NCBI GenBank assembly: GCA_023053685.1
Contig: JALIGW010000319.1
Coordinates: 1 to 64,000 of the forward strand
DNA: 64,000 nucleotides
Source: Diadophis punctatus similis
Lineage: Eukaryota; Chordata; Lepidosauria; Squamata; Dipsadidae
Direction: 5' to 3'
Part shown: piece after piece, positions 48,124 to 61,502 of the stretch
Numbering within the stretch: the first letter of the stretch is position 1
How the letters are laid out: the number at the start of each line of letters is the position of its first letter
Position numbers and translations under genes: made by a program
Notes under the pieces: model-generated
Told to the model about the DNA's origin: nothing
Databases searched by the model: none
Seen by the model: only the letters and a program-made list of their open reading frames with translations

Positions 48124-51100
48124 CGAATGCTGTGTTAGACCTTGGGCTAGCTCTTCAGGGAAAGGTCGGAATCAAAAATTGAGCGAGAATTCGGCTTTCC
48201 AGCCCGTGGGGAACAGGAATATGTGTTTCTTTTTCATTTCTGAGGTGTTTGTCAAAAGTGATGTTTTTGGGCTGAATTGAGAAATAAGGCGAATGCTGTG
48301 TTAGACCTTGCGCTAGCTCTTCAGGGAAAGGTCAGAATCAATAATCAAGCGAGAATTCGGCTTTCCAGCCCATGGGGAACAGGAATATGTGTTTCTTTTT
48401 CATTTCTGAGGTGTTTGTCAATAGTGATGTTTTTGGGCTGAATTGAATCCTAAGGCGAATGCTGTGTTAGACTTTGGGCTAGCTTTTCAGGGTAGGCTCG
48501 GAATCAAAAATCAAGCGAGAATTCAGCTTTCCAGCCTGTGGGGAACAGGAATATGTGTTTCATTTTCATTTCTGAGGTGTTTGTCAAAAGTGATGTTTTT
48601 GGGCTGAATTGAATCCTAAGGCGAATGCTGTGTTAGACTTTGGGCTAGCTTTTCAGTGTAGGCTCGGAATCAAAAATCAAGCGAGAATTCAGCTTTCCAT
48701 CCTGTGGGGAACAGGAATATGTGTTTCATTTTCATTTCTGAGGTGTTTGTCAAAAGTGATGTTTTTGGGCTGAATTGAATCCTAAGGCGAATGCTGTGTT
48801 AGACTTTGGGCTAGCTTTTCAGGGAAAGGTCGGAATCAAAAATTGATCGAGAATTCGGCTTTCCAGCCCGTGGGGAACAGGAATATGTGTTTCATTTTCA
48901 TTTCTGAGGTGTTTGTCAAAAGTCATGTTTTTTGGCTGAATTGAGAAATAAGGCGAATGCTGTGTTAGACCTTGGGCTAGCTCTTCAGGGAAAGGTCGGA
49001 ATCAAAAATTGAGCAAGAATTCGGCTTTCCAGCCCGTGGGGAACAGGAATATGTGTTTCATTTTCATTTCTGAGGTTTTTGTCAAAAGTGATGTTTTTGG
49101 GCCGAATTGAGAAATAAGGCGAATGCTGTGTTAGACCTTGGGCTAGCTCTTCAGGGAAAGGTCGGAATCAAAAATTGAGCGAGAATTCGGCTTTCCAGCC
49201 CATGGGGAACAGGAATATGTGTTTCTTTTTCATTTCTGAGGTGTTTGTCAAAAGTGATGTTTTTGGGCTGAATTGAATCCTAAGGCGAATGCTGTGTTAG
49301 ACTTTGGGCTAGCTTTTCAGGGTAGGCTCGGAATCAAAAATCAAGCGAGAATTCAGCTTTCCAGCCTGTGGGGAACAGGAATATGTGTTTCATTTTCATT
49401 TCTGAGGTGTTTGTCAAAAGTGATGTTTTTGGGCTGAATTGAGAAATAAGGCGAATGCTGTGTTAGACCTTGGGCTAGCTCTTCAGGGAAAGGTCGGAAT
49501 CAAAAATTGAGCGAGAATTCAGCTTTCCAGCCCGTGGGGAACAGGAATATGTGTTTCTTTTTCATTTCTGAGGTGTTTGTCAAAAGTGATGTTTTTGGGC
49601 TGAATTGAGAAATAAGGCGAATGCTGTGTTAGACCTTGGGCTAGCTCTTCAGGGAAGGCTTGGAATCGAAAATCAAGCGAGAATTCGGCTTTCCAGCCCG
49701 TGGGGAACAGGAATATGTGTTTCTTTTTCATTTCTGAGGTGTTTGTCAAAAGTGATGTTTTTGGGCTGAATTGAGAAATAAGGCGAATGCTGTGTTAGAC
49801 CTTGGGCTAGCTCTTCAGGGAAAGGTCGGAATCAAAAATTGAGCGAGAATTCGGCTTTCCAGCCCATGGGGAACAGGAATATGTGTTTCTTTTTCATTTC
49901 TGAGGTGTTTGTCAAAAGTGATGTTTTTGGGCTGAATTGAGAAATAAGGCGAATGCTGTGTTAGACCTTGCGCTAGCTCTTCAGGGAAAGCTCAGAATCA
50001 AAAATTGAGCGAGAATTCGGCTTTCCAGCCCGTGGGGAACAGGAATATGTGTTTCTTTTTCATTTCTGAGGTGTTTGTCAAAAGTGATGTTTTTGGGCTG
50101 AATTGAGAAATAAGGCGAATGCTGTGTTAGACCTTGCGCTAGCTCTTCAGGGAAAGGTCAGAATCAATAATCAAGCGAGAATTCGGCTTTCCAGCCCATG
50201 GGGAACAGGAATATGTGTTTCTTTTTCATTTCTGAGGTGTTTGTCAAAAGTGATGTTTTTGGGCTGAATTGAATCCTAAGGCGAATGCTGTGTTAGACTT
50301 TGGGCTAGCTTTTCAGGGTAGGCTCGGAATCAAAAATCAAGCGAGAATTCAGCTTTCCAGCCTGTGGGGAACAGGAATATGTGTTTCATTTTCATTTCTG
50401 AGGTGTTTGTCAAAAGTGATGTTTTTGGGCTGAATTGAATCCTAAGGCGAATGCTGTGTTAGACTTTGGGCTAGCTTTTCAGGGTAGGCTCGGAATCAAA
50501 AATCAAGCGAGAATTCAGCTTTCCAGCCTGTGGGGAACAGGAATATGTGTTTCATTTTCATTTCTGAGGTGTTTGTCAAAAGTGATGTTTTTGGGCTGAA
50601 TTGAATCCTAAGGCGAATGCTGTGTTAGACTTTGGGCTAGCTTTTCAGGGTAGGCTCGGAATCAAAAATCAAGCAAGAATTCAGCTTTCCAGCCTGTGGG
50701 GAACAGGAATATGTGTTTCATTTTCATTTCTGAGGTGTTTGTCAAAAGTGATGTTTTTGGGCTGAATTGAGAAATAAGGAGAATGCAGTGTTAGACTTTG
50801 GGCTAGCTCTTCAGCGAAGGCTTGTAATCGAAAATCAAGCGAGAATTCGGCTTTCCAGCCCATGGGGAACAGGAATATGTGTTTCTTTTTCATTTCTGAG
50901 GTGTTTGTCAAAAGTGATATTTTTGGGCTGAATTGAGAAATAAGGCGAATGCTGTGTTAGACCTTGGGCTAGCTCTTCAGGGAAAGGTCAGAATCAATAA
51001 TCAAGCGAGAATTCGGCTTTCCAGCCCATGGGGAACAGGAATATGTGTTTCTTTTTCATTTCTGAGGTGTTTGTCAAAAGTGATGTTTTTGGGCTGAATT

Positions 51101-52494
51101 GAATCCTAAGTCGAATGCTGTGTTAGACTTTGGGCTAGCTTTTCAGGGTAGGCTCGGAATCAAAAATCAAGCGAGAATTCGGCTTTCCAGCCTGTGGGGA
51201 ACAGGAATATGTGTTTCATTTTCATTTCTGAGGTGTTTGTCAAAAGTGATGTTTTTGGGCTGAATTGAATCCTAAGGCGAATGCTGGGTTAGACCTTGGG
51301 CTAGCTCTTCAGGGAAAGGTCGGAATCAAAAATCAAGCGAGAATTCGGCTTTCCAGCCTGTGGGGAACAGGAATATGTGTTTCTTTTTCATTTCTGAGGT
51401 GTTTGTCAAAAGTGATGTTTTTGGGCTGAATTGAGAAATAAGGCGAATGCTGTGTTAGACCTTGGGCTAGCTCTTCAGGGAAAGGTCGGAATCAAAAATT
51501 GAGCGAGAATTCAGCTTTCCAGCCCGTGGGGAACAGGAATATGTGTTTCTTTTTCATTTCTGAGGTGTTTGTCAAAAGTGATGTTTTTGGGCTGAATTGA
51601 GAAATAAGGCGAATGCTGTGTTAGACCTTGGGCTAGCTCTTCAGGGAAGGCTTGGAATCGAAAATCAAGCGAGAATTCGGCTTTCCAGCCCGTGGAGAAC
51701 AGGAATATGTGTTTCTTTTTCATTTCTGAGGTGTTTGTCAAAAGTGATGTTTTTGGGCTGAATTGAATCCTAAGGCGAATGCTGTGTTAGACTTTGGGCT
51801 AGCTTTTCAGTGTAGGCTCGGAATCAAAAATCAAGCGAGAATTCAGCTTTCCAGCCTGTGGGGAACAGGAATATGTGTTTCATTTTCATTTCTGAGGTGT
51901 TTGTCAAAAGTGATGTTTTTGGGCTGAATTGAGAAATAAGGCGAATGCTGTGTTAGACCTTGGGCTAGCTCTTCAGGGAAAGGTCGGAATCAAAAATCAA
52001 GCGAGAATTCGGCTTTCCAGCCTGTGCGGAACACGAATATGTGTTTCATTTTCATTTCTGAGGTGTTTGTCAAAAGTCATGTTTTTTGGCTGAATTGAGA
52101 ACTGAGGCGAATGCTGTGTTAGACCTTGGGCTAGCTCTTCAGGGAAAGGTCGGAATCAAAAATTGAGCGAGAATTCGGCTTTCCAGCCCGTGGGGAACAG
52201 GAATATGTGTTTCTTTTTCATTTCTGAGGTGTTTGTCAAAAGTGATGTTTTTGGGCTGAATTGAGAAATAAGGCGAATGCTGTGTTAGACCTTGCGCTAG
52301 CTCTTCAGGGAAAGGTCAGAATCAATAATCAAGCGAGAATTCGGCTTTCCAGCCCATGGGGAACAGGAATATGTGTTTCTTTTTCATTTCTGAGCTGTTT
52401 GTCAATAGTGATGTTTTTGGGCTGAATTGAATCCTAAGGCGAATGCTGTGTTAGACTTTGGGCTAGCTTTTCAGGGTAGGCTCGGAATCAAAAA

Positions 52495-53822
52495 TCAAGC
52501 GAGAATTCAGCTTTCCAGCCTGTGGGGAACAGGAATATGTGTTTCATTTTCATTTCTGAGGTGTTTGTCAAAAGTGATGTTTTTGGGCTGAATTGAGAAA
52601 TAAGGCGAATGCTGGGTTAGACCTTGGGCTAGCTCTTCAGGGAAAGGTCGGAATCAAAAATTGATCGAGAATTCGGCTTTCCAGCCCGTGGGGAACAGGA
52701 ATATGTGTTTCATTTTCATTTCTGAGGTGTTTGTCAAAAGTCATGTTTTTTGGCTGAATTGAGAAATAAGGCGAATGCTGTGTTAGACCTTGGGCTAGCT
52801 CTTCAGGGAAAGGTCGGAATCAAAAATTGAGCAAGAATTCGGCTTTCCAGCCCGTGGGGAACAGGAATATGTGTTTCATTTTCATTTCTGAGGTTTTTGT
52901 CAAAAGTGATGTTTTTGGGCCGAATTGAGAAATAAGGCGAATGCTGTGTTAGACCTTGGGCTAGCTCTTCAGGGAAAGGTCGGAATCAAAAATTGAGCGA
53001 GAATTCGGCTTTCCAGCCCATGGGGAACAGGAATATGTGTTTCTTTTTCATTTCTGAGGTGTTTGTCAAAAGTGATGTTTTTGGGCTGAATTGAATCCTA
53101 AGGCGAATGCTGTGTTAGACTTTGGGCTAGCTTTTCAGGGTAGGCTCGGAATCAAAAATCAAGCGAGAATTCAGCTTTCCAGCCTGTGGGGAACAGGAAT
53201 ATGTGTTTCATTTTCATTTCTGAGGTGTTTGTCAAAAGTGATGTTTTTGGGCTGAATTGAGAAATAAGGCGAATGCTGGGTTAGACCTTGGGCTAGCTCT
53301 TCAGGGAAAGGTCGGAATCAAAAATTGATCGAGAATTCGGCTTTCCAGCCCGTGGGGAACAGGAATATGTGTTTCATTTTCATTTCTGAGGTGTTTGTCA
53401 AAAGTCATGTTTTTTGGCTGAATTGAGAAATAAGGCGAATGCTGTGTTAGACCTTGGGCTAGCTCTTCAGGGAAAGGTCGGAATCAAAAATTGAGCAAGA
53501 ATTCGGCTTTCCAGCCCGTGGGGAACAGGAATATGTGTTTCATTTTCATTTCTGAGGTTTTTGTCAAAAGTGATGTTTTTGGGCCGAATTGAGAAATAAG
53601 GCGAATGCTGTGTTAGACCTTGGGCTAGCTCTTCAGGGAAAGGTCGGAATCAAAAATTGAGCGAGAATTCGGCTTTCCAGCCCATGGGGAACAGGAATAT
53701 GTGTTTCTTTTTCATTTCTGAGGTGTTTGTCAAAAGTGATGTTTTTGGGCTGAATTGAATCCTAAGGCGAATGCTGTGTTAGACTTTGGGCTAGCTTTTC
53801 AGGGTAGGCTCGGAATCAAAAA
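52495..53822 (+). repeat. 4-monomer tandem duplication carrying the G pair
   Basis: The C, ATTGATCGAG, G and basic monomers occur twice in direct succession at 664 bp (4 x 166). The ATTGATCGAG marker is at 52661 and 53325 and the GAGGTTTTTGTC marker at 52891 and 53555. I saw no difference between the copies by eye over this span. A further single copy lies at 48.8-49.2 kb (23 monomers to the left). Confidence 0.85.
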
Positions 53823-54947
53823 TCAAGCGAGAATTCAGCTTTCCAGCCTGTGGGGAACAGGAATATGTGTTTCATTTTCATTTCTGAGGTGTTTGTCAAA
53901 AGTGATGTTTTTGGGCTGAATTGAGAAATAAGGCGAATGCTGTGTTAGACCTTGGGCTAGCTCTTCAGGGAAAGGTCGGAATCAAAAATTGAGCGAGAAT
54001 TCAGCTTTCCAGCCCGTGGGGAACAGGAATATGTGTTTCTTTTTCATTTCTGAGGTGTTTGTCAAAAGTGATGTTTTTGGGCTGAATTGAGAAATAAGGC
54101 GAATGCTGTGTTAGACCTTGGGCTAGCTCTTCAGGGAAGGCTTGGAATCGAAAATCAAGCGAGAATTCGGCTTTCCAGCCCGTGGGGAACAGGAATATGT
54201 GTTTCTTTTTCATTTCTGAGGTGTTTGTCAAAAGTGATGTTTTTGGGCTGAATTGAATCCTAAGGCGAATGCTGTGTTAGACTTTGGGCTAGCTTTTCAG
54301 GGTAGGCTCGGAATCAAAAATCAAGCGAGAATTCAGCTTTCCAGCCTGTGGGGAACAGGAATATGTGTTTCATTTTCATTTCTGAGGTGTTTGTCAAAAG
54401 TGATGTTTTTGGGCTGAATTGAGAAATAAGGCGAATGCTGTGTTAGACCTTGGGCTAGCTCTTCAGGGAAAGGTCGGAATCAAAAATTGAGCGAGAATTC
54501 GGCTTTCCAGCCCGTGGGGAACAGGAATATGTGTTTCTTTTTCATTTCTGAGGTGTTTGTCAAAAGTGATGTTTTTGGGCTGAATTGAGAAATAAGGCGA
54601 ATGCTGTGTTAGACCTTGCGCTAGCTCTTCAGGGAAAGCTCAGAATCAAAAATTGAGCGAGAATTCGGCTTTCCAGCCCGTGGGGAACAGGAATATGTGT
54701 TTCTTTTTCATTTCTGAGGTGTTTGTCAAAAGTGATGTTTTTGGGCTGAATTGAGAAATAAGGCGAATGCTGTGTTAGACTTTGCGCTAGCTCTTCAGGG
54801 AAAGGTCAGAATCAATAATCAAGCGAGAATTCGGCTTTCCACCCCATGGGGAACAGGAATATGTGTTTCTTTTTCATTTCTGAGGTGTTTGTCAAAAGTG
54901 ATGTTTTTGGGCTGAATTGAATCCTAAGGCGAATGCTGTGTTAGACT

Positions 54948-57272
54948 TTGGGCTAGCTTTTCAGGGTAGGCTCGGAATCAAAAATCAAGCGAGAATTCAG
55001 CTTTCCAGCCTGTGGGGAACAGGAATATGTGTTTCATTTTCATTTCTGAGGTGTTTGTCAAAAGTGATGTTTTTGGGCTGAATTGAATCCTAAGGCGAAT
55101 GCTGTGTTAGACTTTGGGCTAGCTTTTCAGGGTAGGCTCGGAATCAAAAATCAAGCGAGAATTCAGCTTTCCAGCCTGTGGGGAACAGGAATATGTGTTT
55201 CATTTTCATTTCTGAGGTGTTTGTCAAAAGTGATGTTTTTGGGCTGAATTGAGAAATAAGGAGAATGCAGTGTTAGACTTTGGGCTAGCTCTTCAGCGAA
55301 GGCTTGTAATCGAAAATCAAGCGAGAATTCGGCTTTCCAGCCCATGGGGAACAGGAATATGTGTTTCTTTTTCATTTCTGAGGTGTTTGTCAAAAGTGAT
55401 ATTTTTGGGCTGAATTGAGAAATAAGGCGAATGCTGTGTTAGACCTTGGGCTAGCTCTTCAGGGAAAGGTCAGAATCAATAATCAAGCGAGAATTCGGCT
55501 TTCCAGCCCATGGGGAACAGGAATATGTGTTTCTTTTTCATTTCTGAGGTGTTTGTCAAAAGTGATGTTTTTGGGCTGAATTGAATCCTAAGGCGAATGC
55601 TGTGTTAGACTTTGGGCTAGCTTTTCAGGGTAGGCTCGGAATCAAAAATCAAGCGAGAATTCAGCTTTCCAGCCTGTGGGGAACAGGAATATGTGTTTCA
55701 TTTTCATTTCTGAGGTGTTTGTCAAAAGTGATGTTTTTGGGCTGAATTGAATCCTAAGGCGAATGCTGGGTTAGACCTTGGGCTAGCTCTTCAGGGAAAG
55801 GTCGGAATCAAAAATCAAGCGAGAATTCGGCTTTCCAGCCTGTGGGGAACAGGAATATGTGTTTCTTTTTCATTTCTGAGGTGTTTGTCAAAAGTGATGT
55901 TTTTGGGCTGAATTGAATCCTAAGGCGAATGCTGGGTTAGACCTTGGGCTAGCTCTTCAGGGAAAGGTCGGAATCAAAAATCAAGCGAGAATTCGGCTTT
56001 CCAGCCTGTGGGGAACAGGAATATGTGTTTCTTTTTCATTTCTGAGGTGTTTGTCAAAAGTGATGTTTTTGGGCTGAATTGAGAAATAAGGCGAATGCTG
56101 TGTTAGACCTTGGGCTAGCTCTTCAGGGAAAGGTCGGAATCAAAAATTGAGCGAGAATTCGGCTTTCCAGCCCATGGGGAACAGGAATATGTGTTTCTTT
56201 TTCATTTCTGAGGTGTTTGTCAAAAGTGATGTTTTTGGGCTGAATTGAATCCTAAGGCGAATGCTGTGTTAGACTTTGGGCTAGCTTTTCAGGGTAGGCT
56301 CGGAATCAAAAATCAAGCGAGAATTCAGCTTTCCAGCCTGTGGGGAACAGGAATATGTGTTTCATTTTCATTTCTGAGGTGTTTGTCAAAAGTGATGTTT
56401 TTGGGCTGAATTGAGAAATAAGGCGAATGCTGTGTTAGACCTTGGGCTAGCTCTTCAGGGAAAGGTCGGAATCAAAAATTGAGCGAGAATTCAGCTTTCC
56501 AGCCCGTGGGGAACAGGAATATGTGCTTCTTTTTCATTTCTGAGGTGTTTGTCAAAAGTGATGTTTTTGGGCTGAATTGAGAAATAAGGCGAATGCTGTG
56601 TTAGACCTTGGGCTAGCTCTTCAGGGAAGGCTTGGAATCGAAAATCAAGCGAGAATTCGGCTTTCCAGCCCGTGGAGAACAGGAATATGTGTTTCTTTTT
56701 CATTTCTGAGGTGTTTGTCAAAAGTGATGTTTTTGGGCTGAATTGAGAAATAAGGAGAATGCAGTGTTAGACTTTGGGCTAGCTCTTCAGCGAAGGCTTG
56801 TAATCGAAAATCAAGCGAGAATTCGGCTTTCCAGCCCATGGGGAACAGGAATATGTGTTTCTTTTTCATTTCTGAGGTGTTTGTCAAAAGTGATATTTTT
56901 GGGCTGAATTGAGAAATAAGGCGAATGCTGTGTTAGACCTTGGGCTAGCTCTTCAGGGAAAGGTCAGAATCAATAATCAAGCGAGAATTCGGCTTTCCAG
57001 CCCATGGGGAACAGGAATATGTGTTTCTTTTTCATTTCTGAGGTGTTTGTCAAAAGTGATGTTTTTGGGCTGAATTGAATCCTAAGGCGAATGCTGTGTT
57101 AGACTTTGGGCTAGCTTTTCAGGGTAGGCTCGGAATCAAAAATCAAGCGAGAATTCAGCTTTCCAGCCTGTGGGGAACAGGAATATGTGTTTCATTTTCA
57201 TTTCTGAGGTGTTTGTCAAAAGTGATGTTTTTGGGCTGAATTGAATCCTAAGGCGAATGCTGGGTTAGACTT
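54948..57272 (+). repeat. 14-monomer HOR, copy 1
   Basis: Matches 57273-59596 at 2324 bp (14 x 166). The two copies lie directly side by side. Shared markers are the type A junctions (55163/57487), two GCTGGGTTAGACC monomers, F (56629/58953) and the unusual F-to-A junction (56645/58969). Private differences include ATGTGCTTC near 56524 in copy 1, and TTAATTTTC near 58021 and CTCATCAGG near 58445 in copy 2. Confidence 0.85.
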
Positions 57273-59596
57273 TGGGCTAGCTTTTCAGGGTAGGCTCGGA
57301 ATCAAAAATCAAGCGAGAATTCAGCTTTCCAGCCTGTGGGGAACAGGAATATGTGTTTCATTTTCATTTCTGAGGTGTTTCTCAAAAGTGATGTTTTTGG
57401 GCTGAATTGAATCCTAAGGCGAATGCTGTGTTAGACTTTGGGCTAGCTTTTCAGGGTAGGCTCGGAATCAAAAATCAAGCGAGAATTCAGCTTTCCAGCC
57501 TGTGGGGAACAGGAATATGTGTTTCATTTTCATTTCTGAGGTGTTTGTCAAAAGTGATGTTTTTGGGCTGAATTGAGAAATAAGGAGAATGCAGTGTTAG
57601 ACTTTGGGCTAGCTCTTCAGCGAAGGCTTGTAATCGAAAATCAAGCGAGAATTCGACTTTCCAGCCCATGGGGAACAGGAATATGTGTTTCTTTTTCATT
57701 TCTGAGGTGTTTGTCAAAAGTGATATTTTTGGGCTGAATTGAGAAATAAGGCGAATGCTGTGTTAGACCTTGGGCTAGCTCTTCAGGGAAAGGTCAGAAT
57801 CAATAATCAAGCGAGAATTCGGCTTTCCAGCCCATGGGGAACAGGAATATGTGTTTCTTTTTCATTTCTGAGGTGTTTGTCAAAAGTGATGTTTTTGGGC
57901 TGAATTGAATCCTAAGGCGAATGCTGTGTTAGACTTTGGGCTAGCTTTTCAGGGTAGGCTCGGAATCAAAAATCAAGCGAGAATTCAGCTTTCCAGCCTG
58001 TGGGGAACAGGAATATGTGTTTAATTTTCATTTCTGAGGTGTTTGTCAAAAGTGATGTTTTTGGGCTGAATTGAATCCTAAGGCGAATGCTGGGTTAGAC
58101 CTTGGGCTAGCTCTTCAGGGAAAGGTCGGAATCAAAAATCAAGCGAGAATTCGGCTTTCCAGCCTGTGGGGAACAGGAATATGTGTTTCTTTTTCATTTC
58201 TGAGGTGTTTGTCAAAAGTGATGTTTTTGGGCTGAATTGAATCCTAAGGCGAATGCTGGGTTAGACCTTGGGCTAGCTCTTCAGGGAAAGGTCGGAATCA
58301 AAAATCAAGCGAGAATTCGGCTTTCCAGCCTGTGGGGAACAGGAATATGTGTTTCTTTTTCATTTCTGAGGTGTTTGTCAAAAGTGATGTTTTTGGGCTG
58401 AATTGAGAAATAAGGCGAATGCTGTGTTAGACCTTGGGCTAGCTCATCAGGGAAAGGTCGGAATCAAAAATTGAGCGAGAATTCGGCTTTCCAGCCCATG
58501 GGGAACAGGAATATGTGTTTCTTTTTCATTTCTGAGGTGTTTGTCAAAAGTGATGTTTTTGGGCTGAATTGAATCCTAAGGCGAATGCTGTGTTAGACTT
58601 TGGGCTAGCTTTTCAGGGTAGGCTCGGAATCAAAAATCAAGCGAGAATTCAGCTTTCCAGCCTGTGGGGAACAGGAATATGTGTTTCATTTTCATTTCTG
58701 AGGTGTTTGTCAAAAGTGATGTTTTTGGGCTGAATTGAGAAATAAGGCGAATGCTGTGTTAGACCTTGGGCTAGCTCTTCAGGGAAAGGTCGGAATCAAA
58801 AATTGAGCGAGAATTCAGCTTTCCAGCCCGTGGGGAACAGGAATATGTGTTTCTTTTTCATTTCTGAGGTGTTTGTCAAAAGTGATGTTTTTGGGCTGAA
58901 TTGAGAAATAAGGCGAATGCTGTGTTAGACCTTGGGCTAGCTCTTCAGGGAAGGCTTGGAATCGAAAATCAAGCGAGAATTCGGCTTTCCAGCCCGTGGA
59001 GAACAGGAATATGTGTTTCTTTTTCATTTCTGAGGTGTTTGTCAAAAGTGATGTTTTTGGGCTGAATTGAGAAATAAGGAGAATGCAGTGTTAGACTTTG
59101 GGCTAGCTCTTCAGCGAAGGCTTGTAATCGAAAATCAAGCGAGAATTCGGCTTTCCAGCCCATGGGGAACAGGAATATGTGTTTCTTTTTCATTTCTGAG
59201 GTGTTTGTCAAAAGTGATATTTTTGGGCTGAATTGAGAAATAAGGCGAATGCTGTGTTAGACCTTGGGCTAGCTCTTCAGGGAAAGGTCAGAATCAATAA
59301 TCAAGCGAGAATTCGGCTTTCCAGCCCATGGGGAACAGGAATATGTGTTTCTTTTTCATTTCTGAGGTGTTTGTCAAAAGTGATGTTTTTGGGCTGAATT
59401 GAATCCTAAGGCGAATGCTGTGTTAGACTTTGGGCTAGCTTTTCAGGGTAGGCTCGGAATCAAAAATCAAGCGAGAATTCAGCTTTCCAGCCTGTGGGGA
59501 ACAGGAATATGTGTTTCATTTTCATTTCTGAGGTGTTTGTCAAAAGTGATGTTTTTGGGCTGAATTGAATCCTAAGGCGAATGCTGGGTTAGACCT
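57273..59596 (+). repeat. 14-monomer HOR, copy 2; also the left copy of the 27-monomer duplication
   Basis: The block from about 57021 to 59517 recurs at 61503-64000 (4482 bp = 27 x 166), running off the window. Both copies share GCTGGGTTAGACTTTGG, TTAATTTTC and CTCATCAGG, which are absent from the copy at 54948. The order of events is therefore 14-monomer duplication, private mutations, then copying to 61.5 kb. Differences seen are GTTTCTCAAAAG near 57380, ATTCGACTTT near 57656, ATTCAGCATTCC near 61806, and CAGAAATATG near 63488. Confidence 0.85.
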
Positions 59597-59826
59597 TGGG
59601 CTAGCTCTTCAGGGAAAGGTCGGAATCAAAAATCAAGCGAGAATTCGGCTTTCCAGCCTGTGGGGAACAGGAATATGTGTTTCTTTTTCATTTCTGAGGT
59701 GTTTGTCAAAAGTGATGTTTTTGGGCTGAATTGAATCCTAAGTCGAATGCTGGGTTAGACCTTGGGCTAGCTCTTCAGGGAAAGGTCGGAATCAAAAATC
59801 AAGCGAGAATTCGGCTTTCCAGCCTG

Positions 59827-61486
59827 TGGGGAACAGGAATATGTGTTTCTTTTTCATTTCTGAGGTGTTTGTCAAAAGTGATGTTTTTGGGCTGAATTGA
59901 GAAATAAGGCGAATGCTGTGTTAGACCTTGGGCTAGCTCTTCAGGGAAAGGTCGGAATCAAAAATTGAGCGAGAATTCAGCTTTCCAGCCCGTGGGGAAC
60001 AGGAATATGTGTTTCTTTTTCATTTCTGAGGTGTTTGTCAAAAGTGATGTTTTTGGGCTGAATTGAGAAATAAGGCGAATGCTGTGTTAGACCTTGGGCT
60101 AGCTCTTCAGGGAAGGCTTGGAATCGAAAATCAAACGAGAATTCGGCTTTCCAGCCCGTGGAGAACAGGAATATGTGTTTCTTTTTCATTTCTGAGGTGT
60201 TTGTCAAAAGTGATGTTTTTGGGCTGAATTGAATCCTAAGGCGAATGCTGTGTTAGACTTTGGGCTAGCTTTTCAGTGTAGGCTCGGAATCAAAAATCAA
60301 GCGAGAATTCAGCTTTCCAGCCTGTGGGGAACAGGAATATGTGTTTCATTTTCATTTCTGAGGTGTTTGTCAAAAGTGATGTTTTTGGGCTGAATTGAGA
60401 AATAAGGCGAATGCTGTGTTAGACCTTGGGCTAGCTCTTCAGGGAAAGGTCGGAATCAAAAATCAAGCGAGAATTTGGCTTTCCAGCCTGTGCGGAACAC
60501 GAATATGTGTTTCATTTTCATTTCTGAGGTGTTTGTCAAAAGTCATGTTTTTTGGCTGAATTGAGAACTGAGGCGAATGCTGTGTTAGACCTTGGGCTAG
60601 CTCTTCAGGGAAAGGTCGGAATCAAAAATTGAGCGAGAATTCGGCTTTCCAGCCCATGGGGAACAGGAATATGTGTTTCTTTTTCATTTCTGAGGTGTTT
60701 GTCAAAAGTGATGTTTTTGGGCTGAATTGAGAAATAAGGCGAATGCTGTGTTAGACCTTGGGCTAGCTCTTCAGGGAAAGGTCGGAATCAAAAATTGAGC
60801 GAGAATTCAGCTTTCCAGCCCGTGGGGAACAGGAATATGTGTTTCTTTTTCATTTCTGAGGTGTTTGTCAAAAGTGATGTTTTTGGGCTGAATTGAGAAA
60901 TAAGGCGAATGCTGTGTTAGACCTTGGGCTAGCTCTTCAGGGAAGGCTTGGAATCGAAAATCAAACGAGAATTCGGCTTTCCAGCCCGTGGAGAACAGGA
61001 ATATGTGTTTCTTTTTCATTTCTGAGGTGTTTGTCAAAAGTGATGTTTTTGGGCTGAATTGAATCCTAAGGCGAATGCTGTGTTAGACTTTGGGCTAGCT
61101 TTTCAGTGTAGGCTCGGAATCAAAAATCAAGCGAGAATTCAGCTTTCCAGCCTGTGGGGAACAGGAATATGTGTTTCATTTTCATTTCTGAGGTGTTTGT
61201 CAAAAGTGATGTTTTTGGGCTGAATTGAGAAATAAGGCGAATGCTGTGTTAGACCTTGGGCTAGCTCTTCAGGGAAAGGTCGGAATCAAAAATCAAGCGA
61301 GAATTTGGCTTTCCAGCCTGTGCGGAACACGAATATGTGTTTCATTTTCATTTCTGAGGTGTTTGTCAAAAGTCATGTTTTTTGGCTGAATTGAGAACTG
61401 AGGCGAATGCTGTGTTAGACCTTGGGCTAGCTCTTCAGGGAAAGGTCGGAATCAAAAATTGAGCGAGAATTCGGCTTTCCAGCCCA
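59827..61486 (+). repeat. 5-monomer tandem duplication (two copies)
   Basis: The unit basic, F, C', D, basic occurs at about 59827-60656 and 60657-61486 (830 bp offset). Both F monomers share the private change ATCAAACGAG (60131 and 60961), and both D monomers share GAATTTGGC with EcoRI site loss (60471 and 61301). The shared private changes show that this is a recent copy. Confidence 0.88.
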
Positions 61487-61502
61487 TGGGGAACAGGAAT
61501 AT

